From contig NZ_CP037422.1 in assembly GCF_007748175.1 (NCBI RefSeq), positions 4,148,327 through 4,212,326 of the forward strand: a stretch of DNA of 64,000 nt, written 5' to 3'. The DNA comes from Gimesia aquarii. GTDB lineage: Bacteria; Planctomycetota; Planctomycetia; Planctomycetales; Planctomycetaceae. The first letter of the stretch is position 1. Every line of letters begins with the position of its first letter. Shown piece after piece: positions 37,101-45,490 of the stretch. Position numbers and translations under genes: made by a program. Below the pieces are notes generated by a model. That model was not told the origin of the DNA and did not search any database. It saw nothing but the letters and a program-made list of their open reading frames with translations.

Positions 37101-39367
37101 TCTTCGGCATAAAACACTTCCGGTGCGGTGGTCACGATTACCCCTTTTTTCCAGGCCATCACTCCTGTAGGAAAGCCCAGACCTTCCAGAAACAGGGTTG
37201 ATTTCTCATAGGTTCCATCGCCGTTTAAATCTTCCAGATAACGCACACGCCCACCGAAGGTTCCCTTTTCATCGATGCCCAATGGATAATCAGCCATCTC
37301 GGCTACCCAGAGCTTCCCGTCCGGTCCCCAGTCAAAGGCCACGGGATCTTTTAACAGTGGTTCTGCGGCCACAAGCTCTACTCGAAATCCGGGTTTGACT
37401 TTGATTGTTTTTAAAGCGGCATCGGGCGACTTCGGTTGAGGACCCGCCGCTTCCAGTAATTCATCGAATGACTTGCCATCGACCAGATTTTTCAATTTGT
37501 CGGTATCTTCGTTTTGAACCCATAAATGCCGCGAATGAAACCAGGCGCCGTTATTCGTCCCGTTGCGCGAAATCATAGGCATGTCGTCGTCAGCCTCGCG
37601 CTGCTTTTGAAAGACTTTTTTCAACCCCTTGTCTAAAGCAGAAAAGAGATGCAAAGAATATCGTTTCTCATTTGAAAAAAGGACATCGTCATAACCATCC
37701 TCATCCACGTCTACGAAACGCATGCCTGCATCTCGCCCCTGTGCATCGACAATGGACTCACCTTGAGGAAGTGACCAGGGCAATCGTCTCCAGCGAGAAT
37801 CAGCTTGAGACCAGTTATAAATGGCTTGTTGTGAAGGACTGGAAACGATCAGCTCACATTGGCCATCATGATTGAAATCGCGAAATCGAACTCCTTGATC
37901 CACGCCCGCCTGATTTAGAATCAATAGACTTCCCTGCTCCGTGGACAATCCTGCCAGCAATCTTTTGTCTTCCCCCCATGCTTGATTATCAAATCGCCAG
38001 GCTGACATTTCATCAGGTGTCAGAGTCATTAAAACAACTTGATCATTTAACACGCCAAACCGACTGCGTGTTGCCTGATTCCCCTTCGAATCTGTCTTAG
38101 AAACCAGCTGTGTCGGAAAACTCGTTTCGTTCCATGTTTGCTGTTTCGGATTCCAAATTCTGGTTTTTTGGACTTTATCGTTTCCAATGACCACATCCAT
38201 AAATCCATCATCGTTCAAATCGAGCAATCTCACTCCGTTATCGGCTCCCTTTTCATTTCTGAGAGGTTGCCCCGCCAGAAGATGTTGATTCATACGTTTG
38301 AGAACATCTTGAAACGAGAGAAATTTGACAGCGGAGCCATGTTTTTCAACGGCATGATCAATCAGCTTTATGACCTGCTCATTGCTGATCCAACCATGGG
38401 GATGAAATACGAGATTAAACGTCCCCTGTTTCAAAACCGTGGCATCCATGACAGCGGTCCAATCCTGCACGGTCAGAGGGTTCATTGGTTTTTGTCGATG
38501 CTGAGCTGACCAGTCACTGGGAGTTACACAGGAAAACTCCCAACACAGACGTGAGATCGGATACGGATAGGGGTAATCAAAAATCGTATTCACAAAGCCG
38601 CGATCCGTGGGAACATACTTTTCGATTTTGCCCTGCCCATCAGGATCAATGACGAATTTTTTGGGTAATTCGGGATCATTGGCCGTGAAGACATGAAACA
38701 CGGACGTATCAATTTGTAAATAGTTTCCTTCGGGCGACCGTCGGTTAAAAATTTCGGTAAAAAAACGAGGACTCACTGTATTTAAGGAATCGCAGCAAGG
38801 CATGCGATAGGCAACCGGTTGGCTGTTGGGAATCTGACTCAATAAATCCACACAGCGTTCAACGGTTCCTTTGGCTTTTTTGAAGTCTCGATCCTTTAAT
38901 AAAGGACAGGGATGATCATAAGTGTGAACTTCAATGCTCACCCCTTCATTGATCCATTTTTGCAGATGCGGATCTTCAGGATCCACACGGCAGGTCATAA
39001 TACTGACACCTGCGCGACCATCAATCTCTTTCAACCGCTCCAGAATCGGACGCAGATACGTTTCATACTTTTTGATATCCCGCATATCATCAATGGCTAA
39101 GACACAGACGGCTTTGACCTGCTTGTCTCCATACCACTGAGGCGTCGTGAGCTTGGGGAAATTTTTCGAAACGTAATAGGGATCATCCTGGTCCAGATAA
39201 ACCAGTCGATTTCCCGCATCTGTTTTCTGCTCGGCAGCAATTAACGAATTAACTAAGCTATCAAACAAAACCAGCAGGAAACAACTGAGTAAAGTTAACT
39301 GCCAAAGGTTAGCACAGAAATGGCCATTCGAAGATATCTTACGCTGTTTGAACCACGAAAATACCAT
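34154..39367 (-). CDS. 1737-residue secreted protein: polysaccharide deacetylase, FG-GAP repeats, PVC dehydrogenase, HEAT, cytochrome c, CBM-like end
   Basis: A Sec-type signal (LTLLSCFLLVLFDSLVNSLIA) precedes a NodB-like deacetylase domain (about 80-360) with D93-D94, H148/H152 in HTYDHP, R188 in YRMP and FHPHGW. FG-GAP/VCBS calcium-loop repeats follow (LLDLNDDGFMDVVIG, FRDFNHDGQCELIV, FVDVDEDGYDDVLF; 380-565). A PVC-type sorbosone/glucose-dehydrogenase-like propeller runs from about 658 (FRVELVAAEPLLKDPVAF) to 1025. HEAT-like repeats cover about 1040-1420. A cytochrome c domain has C1468-TVC-H1472 and a downstream MPEGL. A beta-sandwich resembling CBM6-type carbohydrate binders ends the protein (about 1600-1737). 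The parts suggest binding, deacetylating and oxidising one polysaccharide. It is divergent from a GntR/FCD gene with operators between them. Confidence 0.9.
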   Translation of the reverse strand: MVFSWFKQRKISSNGHFCANLWQLTLLSCFLLVLFDSLVNSLIAAEQKTDAGNRLVYLDQDDPYYVSKNFPKLTTPQWYGDKQVKAVCVLAIDDMRDIKKYETYLRPILERLKEIDGRAGVSIMTCRVDPEDPHLQKWINEGVSIEVHTYDHPCPLLKDRDFKKAKGTVERCVDLLSQIPNSQPVAYRMPCCDSLNTVSPRFFTEIFNRRSPEGNYLQIDTSVFHVFTANDPELPKKFVIDPDGQGKIEKYVPTDRGFVNTIFDYPYPYPISRLCWEFSCVTPSDWSAQHRQKPMNPLTVQDWTAVMDATVLKQGTFNLVFHPHGWISNEQVIKLIDHAVEKHGSAVKFLSFQDVLKRMNQHLLAGQPLRNEKGADNGVRLLDLNDDGFMDVVIGNDKVQKTRIWNPKQQTWNETSFPTQLVSKTDSKGNQATRSRFGVLNDQVVLMTLTPDEMSAWRFDNQAWGEDKRLLAGLSTEQGSLLILNQAGVDQGVRFRDFNHDGQCELIVSSPSQQAIYNWSQADSRWRRLPWSLPQGESIVDAQGRDAGMRFVDVDEDGYDDVLFSNEKRYSLHLFSALDKGLKKVFQKQREADDDMPMISRNGTNNGAWFHSRHLWVQNEDTDKLKNLVDGKSFDELLEAAGPQPKSPDAALKTIKVKPGFRVELVAAEPLLKDPVAFDWGPDGKLWVAEMADYPLGIDEKGTFGGRVRYLEDLNGDGTYEKSTLFLEGLGFPTGVMAWKKGVIVTTAPEVFYAEDTNGDGKADQREPLFTGFREGNQQHRVNGLRWGLDNWVYLANGDSGGELVSVKTKQKLKLGRRDLRIKPGTGQMDPQSGQTQFGRERDNWGNWFGSNNSNPAFHYALTDHYLRRNKNLIAPSAKVQVSVKPGAATIFPISRTQKRFNDLNKVNRITSACGLCFYRDQLLGPEFVGNSFICEPVHNLVHREVVSPRGTTFTSRRAQDEQESEFMASTDNWFRPTMARTGPDGALWVADMYRHVIEHPEWIPKAMQEKLDLRAGKEQGRIYRVVREDTPLRPIPRLDQLSDTELVQVLESPNGTQRDMAHQLLVTRNKKTVVPDLKAMVQNGRLATARLHALCVLNGLGEVSTGEVLVALKDQHPGVRRHAIRISESIVKEAPEVGTQLLSLVHDRDSQVRMQLAYTLGEWNDPQSGAALARMSLRQDTDAYFRTAVLSSVGTQLGAFVDAFFVELNGAQPPDQIFHSLVNMAVSANQQAALAQIYEAVGEKPRGKSFELWKHQAVATLLNALGRRNRTLSNYHKQSNKRLQSALENLKPLFVEARRIADSEKTAAKKRILAMQLLGRGFDEQEQDFEILAEMLSPRNARQIQSAAVRALTQFGNQKTPDILLERWKSFGPGLRSEVLSALLSREAWVESVLSRIEHKKIHPSEVDTSSSQLLLNHNNTTIRKRAMKLMASSLNSDRSKVIQQYSSISNLKGNTEAGHKLFIKRCTVCHQLNKEGKPIGPDLSALTDKSQQALLVAILDPNRAIESKYVSYLAVTMNGLTYNGLLAAESGESITLIQNDSKPVTLLRNDLEELLSTGKSLMPEGLEKDISLQEMSDVIAYLNATKQPRKIFAGNQPEVVQAEALRGEFFLVPQNAEIFGETIQFEKKYQNLGYWQSENDRALWTLNVPKSGKFDVYLEYACPQGVAGNRAFLEVNGQRITWKVPSTGSWDIYQSQKIGSIELNQGKTQLAVRSDGKIRNALFDLKTVRLRVSGN

Positions 39368-39494
39368 CTTGAAGTCTCCGCAAATGATGCTAGTAAAAAC
39401 AGACTCTCATCTTAGTCAACTCATAAACCCCCACTTGAATGAGTATGATTTCAGTCTGTCAGAATGATCCACTCCTGTCAACAAAACACGACCT

Positions 39495-39512
39495 ATATTG
39501 TATACAATATAA
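39495..39512. promoter_or_regulatory. 18-bp perfect palindrome, probable GntR/FCD operator
   Basis: TATATTGTATACAATATA is a perfect palindrome around the core TTGTATACAA, the kind of site bound by FadR/FCD-type GntR dimers (GT...AC half sites). It lies 128-145 bp upstream of the large secreted-protein gene and about 218 bp before the divergent GntR gene. The rest of the 362-bp intergenic region (39368-39729) holds a second related site and no gene. Confidence 0.6.
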
Positions 39513-39645
39513 CTAAACACCAGAATTAAACGCCATTTCTAATCAGACACTCTATTCTCTATTCAAATCAATTTTTAATCATAAAATGAATTAAATCATT
39601 TATCCCCATATTATACATGAAAGATTTTCACTGGCTTACCCCCCG

Positions 39646-39660
39646 CACAATTGTGTACAA
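39646..39660. promoter_or_regulatory. Second TTGTGTACAA-type operator upstream of the GntR/FCD gene
   Basis: TTGTGTACAA (39651-39660) differs by one base from the core of the palindrome at 39495-39512. It is overlapped on its left by CACAATTGTG (39646-39655), itself a perfect 10-bp palindrome. It lies 70 bp upstream of the GntR start and is well placed for autoregulation. Confidence 0.5.
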
Positions 39661-39729
39661 TAATCAAAATTTAAGGACACCATCAGCTTCACGCTGTCCC
39701 CGAAATAAAAACGATCAAGCAGTAACCTC

Positions 39730-40350
39730 ATGAGCGAAACCGAAGTAAGCCAAAACCAGAGCGAACAGATTGTTGAACAACTGCGCCTGGAAATCATCAC
39801 AGGGCAAATCGAAGAAGGAACCCCCTTACGGGAAGTCAGTCTGGCAGAGCGGTTCCATGTCAGTCGTGCTCCGATTCGAGAAGCATTAAAACAGCTCTCG
39901 CATGAAGGAATGGTGGAATCAAAACCCAACTGTGGGATGCGTGTGGCACCCTCTTTATCTGATTCCATGCAAGAGTTGATCATTCCGTTACGACAAACGG
40001 TCGAATCGTTTGCGTTGAAATCCATCTTTGCCGATCTAAACGAAGCTGATTTCGAGGAATGGGATTCGATTTTGAACGATATGAAAACCGCCTGCGAAAA
40101 GGGTGACTATTCCCAAATTGCTGAACTGGACATCAAGTTTCATCAATCCATCGTCGCCAAATCACCAGAACAAGGATTGATGACGATCTGGATTACGTTA
40201 GTTTCACGCTTAAGACGCCATTTCCTCGAAGGCTTCCAAAAACCGGGCGACCCCATGAGAATCTATTATGAACACGTGGCTATCGTTGCAATGTTTCGCT
40301 CAAGAAAACTGGACGCAGCCGTACAAGTACTGATTGCCAATATTGATTAA
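39730..40350 (+). CDS. GntR-family regulator with FCD domain
   Basis: 206 residues. The winged helix (residues about 8-75) has EQLRLEIITGQIEEGTPLREVSLAERFHVSRAPIREALKQLSHEGMVESKPN, a textbook FadR-subfamily DNA-binding region. The FCD ligand domain follows, with the metal-type residues D and H in AELDIKFHQSIV and H in YYEHVAIVAMF; the last expected His near the C-terminus seems to be Asn (LIANID). Such regulators respond to carboxylates and sugar acids. Two likely operators lie between this gene and the divergent 1737-residue protein, which it probably controls. It converges on the fasciclin gene, with a terminator for the latter between them. Confidence 0.92.
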   Translation: MSETEVSQNQSEQIVEQLRLEIITGQIEEGTPLREVSLAERFHVSRAPIREALKQLSHEGMVESKPNCGMRVAPSLSDSMQELIIPLRQTVESFALKSIFADLNEADFEEWDSILNDMKTACEKGDYSQIAELDIKFHQSIVAKSPEQGLMTIWITLVSRLRRHFLEGFQKPGDPMRIYYEHVAIVAMFRSRKLDAAVQVLIANID

Positions 40351-40381
40351 TTCGAAACATACTTTGTCTCTTTCAATCAAT

Positions 40382-40423
40382 AAAAAACTTCCGCAACCAT
40401 ATATTGATACATGATTGCGGAAG
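40382..40423 (-). terminator. Rho-independent terminator for the fasciclin gene
   Basis: CTTCCGCAA (40388-40396) pairs perfectly with TTGCGGAAG (40415-40423), and inner CAT/ATG adds three pairs past one mismatch. On the minus strand the stem is followed by six T (A tract 40382-40387 on the plus strand), so it terminates the minus-strand gene ending at 40452. It could also slow plus-strand readthrough from the GntR gene. Confidence 0.75.
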
Positions 40424-40451
40424 CCGAATCTCAGAAAAACAGATTCAATCT

Positions 40452-41633
40452 TTACAGAGCAGACATGCGTGTATAAGCATGATCTAAGGCGTGTCGCAAC
40501 GTCCAAGCCTGTTGTGTTGGACAATGCATTTGCGAAGAGTTACTCAGAGCGTGTTTCATTCTGGTACGAATCTCTTCTGGCATTTGATCAACACCCTTCA
40601 ATACTTCATGCATTGTTTTCTTGTATAATTTTGCAGAAGCATCATGATGACCTGAGTTATACAACCTTGCGCCTTGTGCCACAGCGTGCTTGATTTTCTC
40701 GCGTGCTTCAGTCGCACTGAATTTTTTCGCATCAGAAGGCATGATTACTGAGTCAATCACATGAATCACACCGTTGGAAGCGTCAATATCAGTTGCCAGC
40801 AGCTTGGCGTTATTCACTTTCGCAGTTCCATCTGCGACACCGATGTTGATATTGTTACCCTGAAGAGTTTTCGCTTTCTTCGCTGCCAAGGCATCTTCAG
40901 AATAAACACGACCCGGTACGACATGATACTTTAGGATATCTGCCAGCTTCTGTTTGTTTTCAGGTTTCAGAAGCGAAGCCACGGTACCTTCGGGAAGTTT
41001 CGCAAAGGCTTCATCAGTGGGAGCAAACACAGTCAAGGGACCCTTGCCCGATAAGACTTCTGCCAGACCGGCTGCTTTGGCTGCAGCGATCAATGTTTTG
41101 AATTTGCCGGCTTCAGCAGCTGTGACTACAATATTCTTGTCAGTCGGAAGAATAACACTGTCAATGACGTGAATGATCCCATTGGAACAATTGATATCGA
41201 CGGTTTCGACTGTGGCACCATCGACTTTTACTTTGTCCCCCTTTGTCATGATGTCAACACGTTGTCCGTTGAGTGTCTTGGCTCCTTTTAACTTCACGAC
41301 GTCTTTCGCTGCCACCTTTCCAGGAACGACATGATAGGTCAAGACTGCAATCAATTTGTCTTTGTTTTCAGGCTTAAGCAGCATCTCTACCGTGCCTGCC
41401 GGCAACTTTTTAAAGGCGGCATCAGTCGGTGCGAAAACAGTGAACGGCCCTTCGCCTTTCAAGGCATTGACAAGATCTGCTGCTCCAAGAGCAGCGGCAA
41501 GCGTTTTGAACGAACCAGCGCCAACCGCAGTATCTACGATATCTTTCTTTTCAGCAGCCTGTGTAAAAGTGGCTATAAATAAAACAGCAACTAAAGCTGC
41601 CCAGGCTGATGCCTGTTTTACGAGATGTTTCAT
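40452..41633 (-). CDS. Secreted protein with two fasciclin (FAS1) domains
   Basis: 393 residues from ATG 41633 (AAGGAG 8 nt upstream). The signal peptide [18 protein letters not shown] is clear. Two tandem FAS1 domains lie at about 31-165 and 168-300, each with the family's conserved blocks: [17 protein letters not shown] / [27 protein letters not shown] / [10 protein letters not shown], and [13 protein letters not shown] / [13 protein letters not shown]. The last 90 residues are helical and His-rich, with one Cys, and match nothing I know. FAS1 proteins mediate adhesion, so a cell-surface or biofilm role is likely. It has its own terminator and appears monocistronic. Confidence 0.93.
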   Translation of the reverse strand: MKHLVKQASAWAALVAVLFIATFTQAAEKKDIVDTAVGAGSFKTLAAALGAADLVNALKGEGPFTVFAPTDAAFKKLPAGTVEMLLKPENKDKLIAVLTYHVVPGKVAAKDVVKLKGAKTLNGQRVDIMTKGDKVKVDGATVETVDINCSNGIIHVIDSVILPTDKNIVVTAAEAGKFKTLIAAAKAAGLAEVLSGKGPLTVFAPTDEAFAKLPEGTVASLLKPENKQKLADILKYHVVPGRVYSEDALAAKKAKTLQGNNINIGVADGTAKVNNAKLLATDIDASNGVIHVIDSVIMPSDAKKFSATEAREKIKHAVAQGARLYNSGHHDASAKLYKKTMHEVLKGVDQMPEEIRTRMKHALSNSSQMHCPTQQAWTLRHALDHAYTRMSAL

Positions 41634-41843
41634 CAATCTAACTCCTTAGGTGGTCGTGGATTATTTGCCCGGTAATTTTGAATTTATCTGCAACTGAAGT
41701 GGCCACTGTGCTTCCCTTCACACCCATACGATAGAATGGCGAGCACCTTTGACAACCAGCATTTTTAGAAAATTCACTGAAATGGGTGTCACATTGAAAA
41801 ACGAAAAAAGATCAAACAAAAATTCGTTAAGTCAACGCTATTT

Positions 41844-42806
41844 CTATGACTCACTTTTCAGTTCTGCAGAGCTCGAACGTTTCCAATAAGAGGCAAGCAC
41901 GGAACTGGAAATCGCGCTCCACGGGCCAAATACGGCTGATCCCAAGGCGATCACCGGGCTCTTGAGAACATGGATCGCTAACCCCGTTGCCATTCCTCCA
42001 TTCTGGATTCCCACCTCTAAAGCAACAGTGCGGCAATCACGTTGGTTCAGCTTTAGACAACGGGCGACTCCATAACCAAGCACATATCCAGTCGCGTTTT
42101 GGCAAACCGCAGCACCCAAAAGTGCCAGTCCTACCGTTGCCAGTTCGTTTTTTGCCAGGGCAATTGTGATGGCAATAATCACACAGATAGCAAACATGGC
42201 GATCACGGGCAGAATTCCGATGATTTTTTCGACAATCTGATGGGCATAACGATTCGCCAATAAACCGAGCAACACCGGAACCAGAATCATCAAAAAGATT
42301 GAGCGCATCATGGGTAGAAACTCAATCGAGACATATTGATCTGCCCAAAATTTCATGACAAGTGGAGTCACAAATGGTGACAGCAACGTTGAAGAGGCCG
42401 TCATGGTCACGGAAAGAGGAACATTGGCTCGCGCAATATAAGCAATGACGTTTGAAGAAACTCCACCCGGACATGAACCGATCAAAATCAAACCAGCGGC
42501 CACTTCCGTTTCCAGTTGAAACATCGAGGCAAACCACCAGGCAAGAAAAGGCATGATCGAATACTGACAAACAATTCCAATGAGTACCGCACGTGGCATC
42601 TTCAAAACACGGCTAAAGTCAGCAAATGTCATCGTAACACCCATTCCAAACATGATGACTTGCACGAGTGGCGAAATGGCCTCTCGAAGTTCCCATCCCT
42701 CCCAATTCCAGGTAAACAGCCACGGAAAGAGATAGCCACAGATTGCAAACACTAAGACCCAGAACGTGAAGGGAATTTTTGAAACGCTGCACCAAAATCG
42801 CGTCAT
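41844..42806 (-). CDS. Bile acid:sodium symporter (SBF/BASS) family transporter
   Basis: 320 residues with nine or ten membrane segments. SBF features are present: MGVTMTFADFSRVLKMPRAVLIGIVCQYSIMPFLAW, the GLILIGSCPGGVSSNVIAYIARANVPLSVTMTASSTLLSPFVTPL crossover region with its Na+-site-like GG/SN motif, and TVALEVGIQNGGMATGLA, the second crossover. These carriers use the Na+ gradient to import organic anions such as bile acids, pantothenate or keto acids. It is the last of three minus-strand genes after a NanA-like lyase and a sialidase-like protein, so it may import the acid sugar or pyruvate-type compound they handle (inference). Confidence 0.92.
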   Translation of the reverse strand: MTRFWCSVSKIPFTFWVLVFAICGYLFPWLFTWNWEGWELREAISPLVQVIMFGMGVTMTFADFSRVLKMPRAVLIGIVCQYSIMPFLAWWFASMFQLETEVAAGLILIGSCPGGVSSNVIAYIARANVPLSVTMTASSTLLSPFVTPLVMKFWADQYVSIEFLPMMRSIFLMILVPVLLGLLANRYAHQIVEKIIGILPVIAMFAICVIIAITIALAKNELATVGLALLGAAVCQNATGYVLGYGVARCLKLNQRDCRTVALEVGIQNGGMATGLAIHVLKSPVIALGSAVFGPWSAISSSVLASYWKRSSSAELKSES

Positions 42807-42889
42807 GAATCGTCTTATCCTCAGTCACTACCAACATCGAATTCATCACTATTTTTCAAATTCTCCACGACGTTTCATATCGAATCTGC

Positions 42890-44038
42890 TTATGACGATT
42901 CAGTGGAAGCATCAAATTGAAGCGATTCGACAGGCAGAATCGATAATCCACAGTCTTCCTTACCGATGGAATAAACGACGTAGAGTTTTTTATCATGCTC
43001 GAAGGCATAAGGATAAGACCATTGTTTTCCTTTCGCCGCTCCGGGAAAGCGAGGGGGTTTGGATTTTCCATCTCGAATTCTCCACATACGACTCAATGTC
43101 GTTTCACCAGGTTTGCTGACAGAAATCACAAGCGTGTCCCGATTCTTCAGATTTGAAACCAGGTATTGTTGCCCCGTACTCAACTTGCCAAGATACGCCT
43201 TGGCCCGAGGCATCGGTAAATTACTCTTTTGCGCCTTCGACCAGGTCCGGCCATAATCATCACTATGGGAAATCCAGGCCACGCCACCTCCCCCCCGAAT
43301 GATCGCACGCACGATATTTCCTTCCGCCCAGACTGTCGTCTCGGCAAAGCTGGGAGCAAGCTCCGGTGGATAAGGAATCGCTACTGTATCCCATTTCGTA
43401 AGATCCTTACCATGGCTAATGGCGACAACAGGGAATCCATCTTTATCCTGACCACCGGTAATCAGGCTGCCGTTTTTCATGCGCACGGGTTCGTCATACG
43501 GCCAGCAGTTGTTCATAACGATTCCCTGCGATTCCCAGCAGTCTGTCTCTTCATTCAAAACGAACGCTTCCGCCTGCAACCCGTTGAACTTCCTTGCCTT
43601 CTTTCCCACTCCAAAACGACTGCAGATCGTCCATAACTTCCCGTCATGCACAAAAAGAACACCATGGCTGTGACGATCAGGCCCCTCAAATCCCGGACCA
43701 ATCACTTCCAGCTCGGACCAACTCTTACCTCCATCTTTGGAGCGTCTCCCTTGTAATGTTTCATGAGGACCATTCTCGTTAGTTGGACTATTAGCCCAAT
43801 TGGCATAGAGCACGCCTTTGTGCTCAATAATGGCAGCTCCGTGAAGAAATTTATATCCTTCTTTTTGTGCACGATGGATTGTTTGATGTGTCACACCGGG
43901 AACGAAAGGAATCTGTTTGACATCCTGAGGGATAGGTGGTCCTGTCCAGAGGGTAGTCGTTTTTTGCAACGGCTCTCCAGCTACGACAACAGTCAGTGAA
44001 ATGAATAGCGAGATTAATATAGCCAGATAACGTTTCAT
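42890..44038 (-). CDS. Secreted sialidase-like BNR-repeat protein
   Basis: 382 residues with a Sec signal (LAILISLFISLTVVVAG). A six-bladed sialidase-like propeller is indicated by Asp-box (BNR) motifs RRSKDGGKSWSE and SHSDDYGRTWSKA and by catalytic-type Arg/Glu stretches. The canonical F/YRIP motif of true sialidases is not seen; the equivalent region reads YKFLHGAAII. It may therefore act on a sugar other than sialic acid. The signal places it outside the cytoplasm. It lies 49 bp after a gene for a DHDPS/NanA-like aldolase and 83 bp before the SBF transporter. A hydrolase, lyase and transporter set for an acidic sugar is plausible. Confidence 0.85.
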   Translation of the reverse strand: MKRYLAILISLFISLTVVVAGEPLQKTTTLWTGPPIPQDVKQIPFVPGVTHQTIHRAQKEGYKFLHGAAIIEHKGVLYANWANSPTNENGPHETLQGRRSKDGGKSWSELEVIGPGFEGPDRHSHGVLFVHDGKLWTICSRFGVGKKARKFNGLQAEAFVLNEETDCWESQGIVMNNCWPYDEPVRMKNGSLITGGQDKDGFPVVAISHGKDLTKWDTVAIPYPPELAPSFAETTVWAEGNIVRAIIRGGGGVAWISHSDDYGRTWSKAQKSNLPMPRAKAYLGKLSTGQQYLVSNLKNRDTLVISVSKPGETTLSRMWRIRDGKSKPPRFPGAAKGKQWSYPYAFEHDKKLYVVYSIGKEDCGLSILPVESLQFDASTESS

Positions 44039-44087
44039 GAAAATATCCTTGAGCGCCTATTTGATTAGAAGTATATTTAATTACAGA

Positions 44088-44975
44088 TTATATGAGCCCT
44101 GCATTTCGCAAAGCTTCACGAATCGGTCCCTTTTGCTCTTCAGAAGTTGCTGGCATCGGGGGACGCGGAATTCCACCAGCTCTTCCCTGCAGTTCCATAC
44201 AATAACGCGTATTTGCGGGAAGATTGTCTGCGAAAATCGCGTTCCAGACAGGCAGCAATTTTTCATGCAGTTCAAGCCCTTTCTTATGATTACCGGCCTG
44301 GACTGCTTCCCATAACTCAACACACAATGTGGGAGCCGCAGTGAGAATCGCCGCAATTGATCCCACTGCCCCCAGTGCAAAAGAGGGGTAAAGCAACGCG
44401 TCCACCGCAGTCATGATCCGTGCCCGACTTCCTGTCATAATTAAGAGATCTGCCAATAATTTCAGATCTCCCGCGCTTTGCTTCACTCCTATCACTCCTT
44501 CTACTTCAGTAATGATCCTGGTAAGCAACTCTGGTGAAAGGTAAGTCCAAGGCACCACGTTGTAAATGATGACAGGAAGCTCGGTAGCGGCAGCGATTTC
44601 TGCAAAATGTCGCACCATCGCATCGTCGTCTGGTCGAAATACATAATGCACGGGAGTGACTTGCAGTGCCGCAACCCCCAAATCCCTGACTGCGCGACCT
44701 CGTTCAATCACTTCGGCTGTACTATTCGCAATGATTCCTGTGATCACCGGAACGCGCTTTGCCGCTGTTTCTGTTACCACAGCCGTGATCAATCGCGTTT
44801 CATCGATTGACAACGTATGCCCTTCTCCTGTGCTGCCACAAACAGCCAAGCCATGTATTTTTGCTGTCTCAATCAGATACCGTGCATCTGCGCGCAATGC
44901 CTCTTCATCAATCGAACCATTAGCACCAAAGGAAGTGACCATCGGAGGGATAATTCCGACAAGTTGTTCGTACAT
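44088..44975 (-). CDS. Dihydrodipicolinate synthase / N-acetylneuraminate lyase family aldolase
   Basis: 295 residues, the normal class I pyruvate-aldolase barrel. The pyruvate-binding loop is GSTGEG with S48-T49 (NanA has GSTGE; DapA normally has GTTGE). The Tyr is Y138 in VIIYNVVPWTY and the Schiff-base lysine is K165 in GVIGVKQSAGD. All catalytic residues are therefore present. The GSTGE loop and the sialidase-like and SBF neighbours favour a catabolic NanA-like or keto-acid-sugar aldolase over lysine biosynthesis. The exact aldehyde partner is unknown. Confidence 0.88.
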   Translation of the reverse strand: MYEQLVGIIPPMVTSFGANGSIDEEALRADARYLIETAKIHGLAVCGSTGEGHTLSIDETRLITAVVTETAAKRVPVITGIIANSTAEVIERGRAVRDLGVAALQVTPVHYVFRPDDDAMVRHFAEIAAATELPVIIYNVVPWTYLSPELLTRIITEVEGVIGVKQSAGDLKLLADLLIMTGSRARIMTAVDALLYPSFALGAVGSIAAILTAAPTLCVELWEAVQAGNHKKGLELHEKLLPVWNAIFADNLPANTRYCMELQGRAGGIPRPPMPATSEEQKGPIREALRNAGLI

Positions 44976-45058
44976 TCAATCTCTTTCTTCAAGTAAAAAA
45001 TAACGTAATAAAATCATCAGCGACCAAAAAAAGTCAAAAACGAGACATTGTCTTATGC

Positions 45059-45490
45059 TCAAGGAACTCCCTTCAACCCGGCTTTATCAGGTACTAAAAA
45101 ATCATGCGTGGCATTCTCTTTGGGCAAATCAACACTCATCACAAAAGGAGGAAAAAGTGAGTTATCGACATCCGGTGAACTCGGCCGCGTTCCATCCGTG
45201 GCTATAATCGTCACTAAATGCGGACCGCCTACATGCCCTTTATTCTTGCGTGTCTGAAATGTTCCTTCCCGAATGTCAGCGACTCCAGCTGGCCCCTGAT
45301 TTCCCTGCTCTGTATCAGGTTGAAGTAAGATCCGACCAAAGGGAATTCGTTTTTCACCAAAAACAGCTTTGCCTTTGAGTTCATAACGGTTCGCCCCCTC
45401 AGAGTTTGAATGACAACTACTTTGAACCAATACAAAAATAGATGTCAGCCACAAAACTCCTGACACCATTCGCTGACTGAACTGTTTCAT
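45059..45490 (-). CDS. Small lipoprotein of the DUF1559 operon
   Basis: 143 residues. The N-terminus is a lipoprotein signal with lipobox LVQSSC (C26). The rest is a beta-rich domain of the kind often found beside DUF1559 genes ([24 protein letters not shown], a carboxypeptidase-regulatory-like start). Its ATG overlaps the DUF1559 stop by 4 bp (ATGA), so the two are translationally coupled. The function is unknown; it is probably a membrane-anchored partner of the pseudopilin-like protein. Confidence 0.85.
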   Translation of the reverse strand: MKQFSQRMVSGVLWLTSIFVLVQSSCHSNSEGANRYELKGKAVFGEKRIPFGRILLQPDTEQGNQGPAGVADIREGTFQTRKNKGHVGGPHLVTIIATDGTRPSSPDVDNSLFPPFVMSVDLPKENATHDFLVPDKAGLKGVP

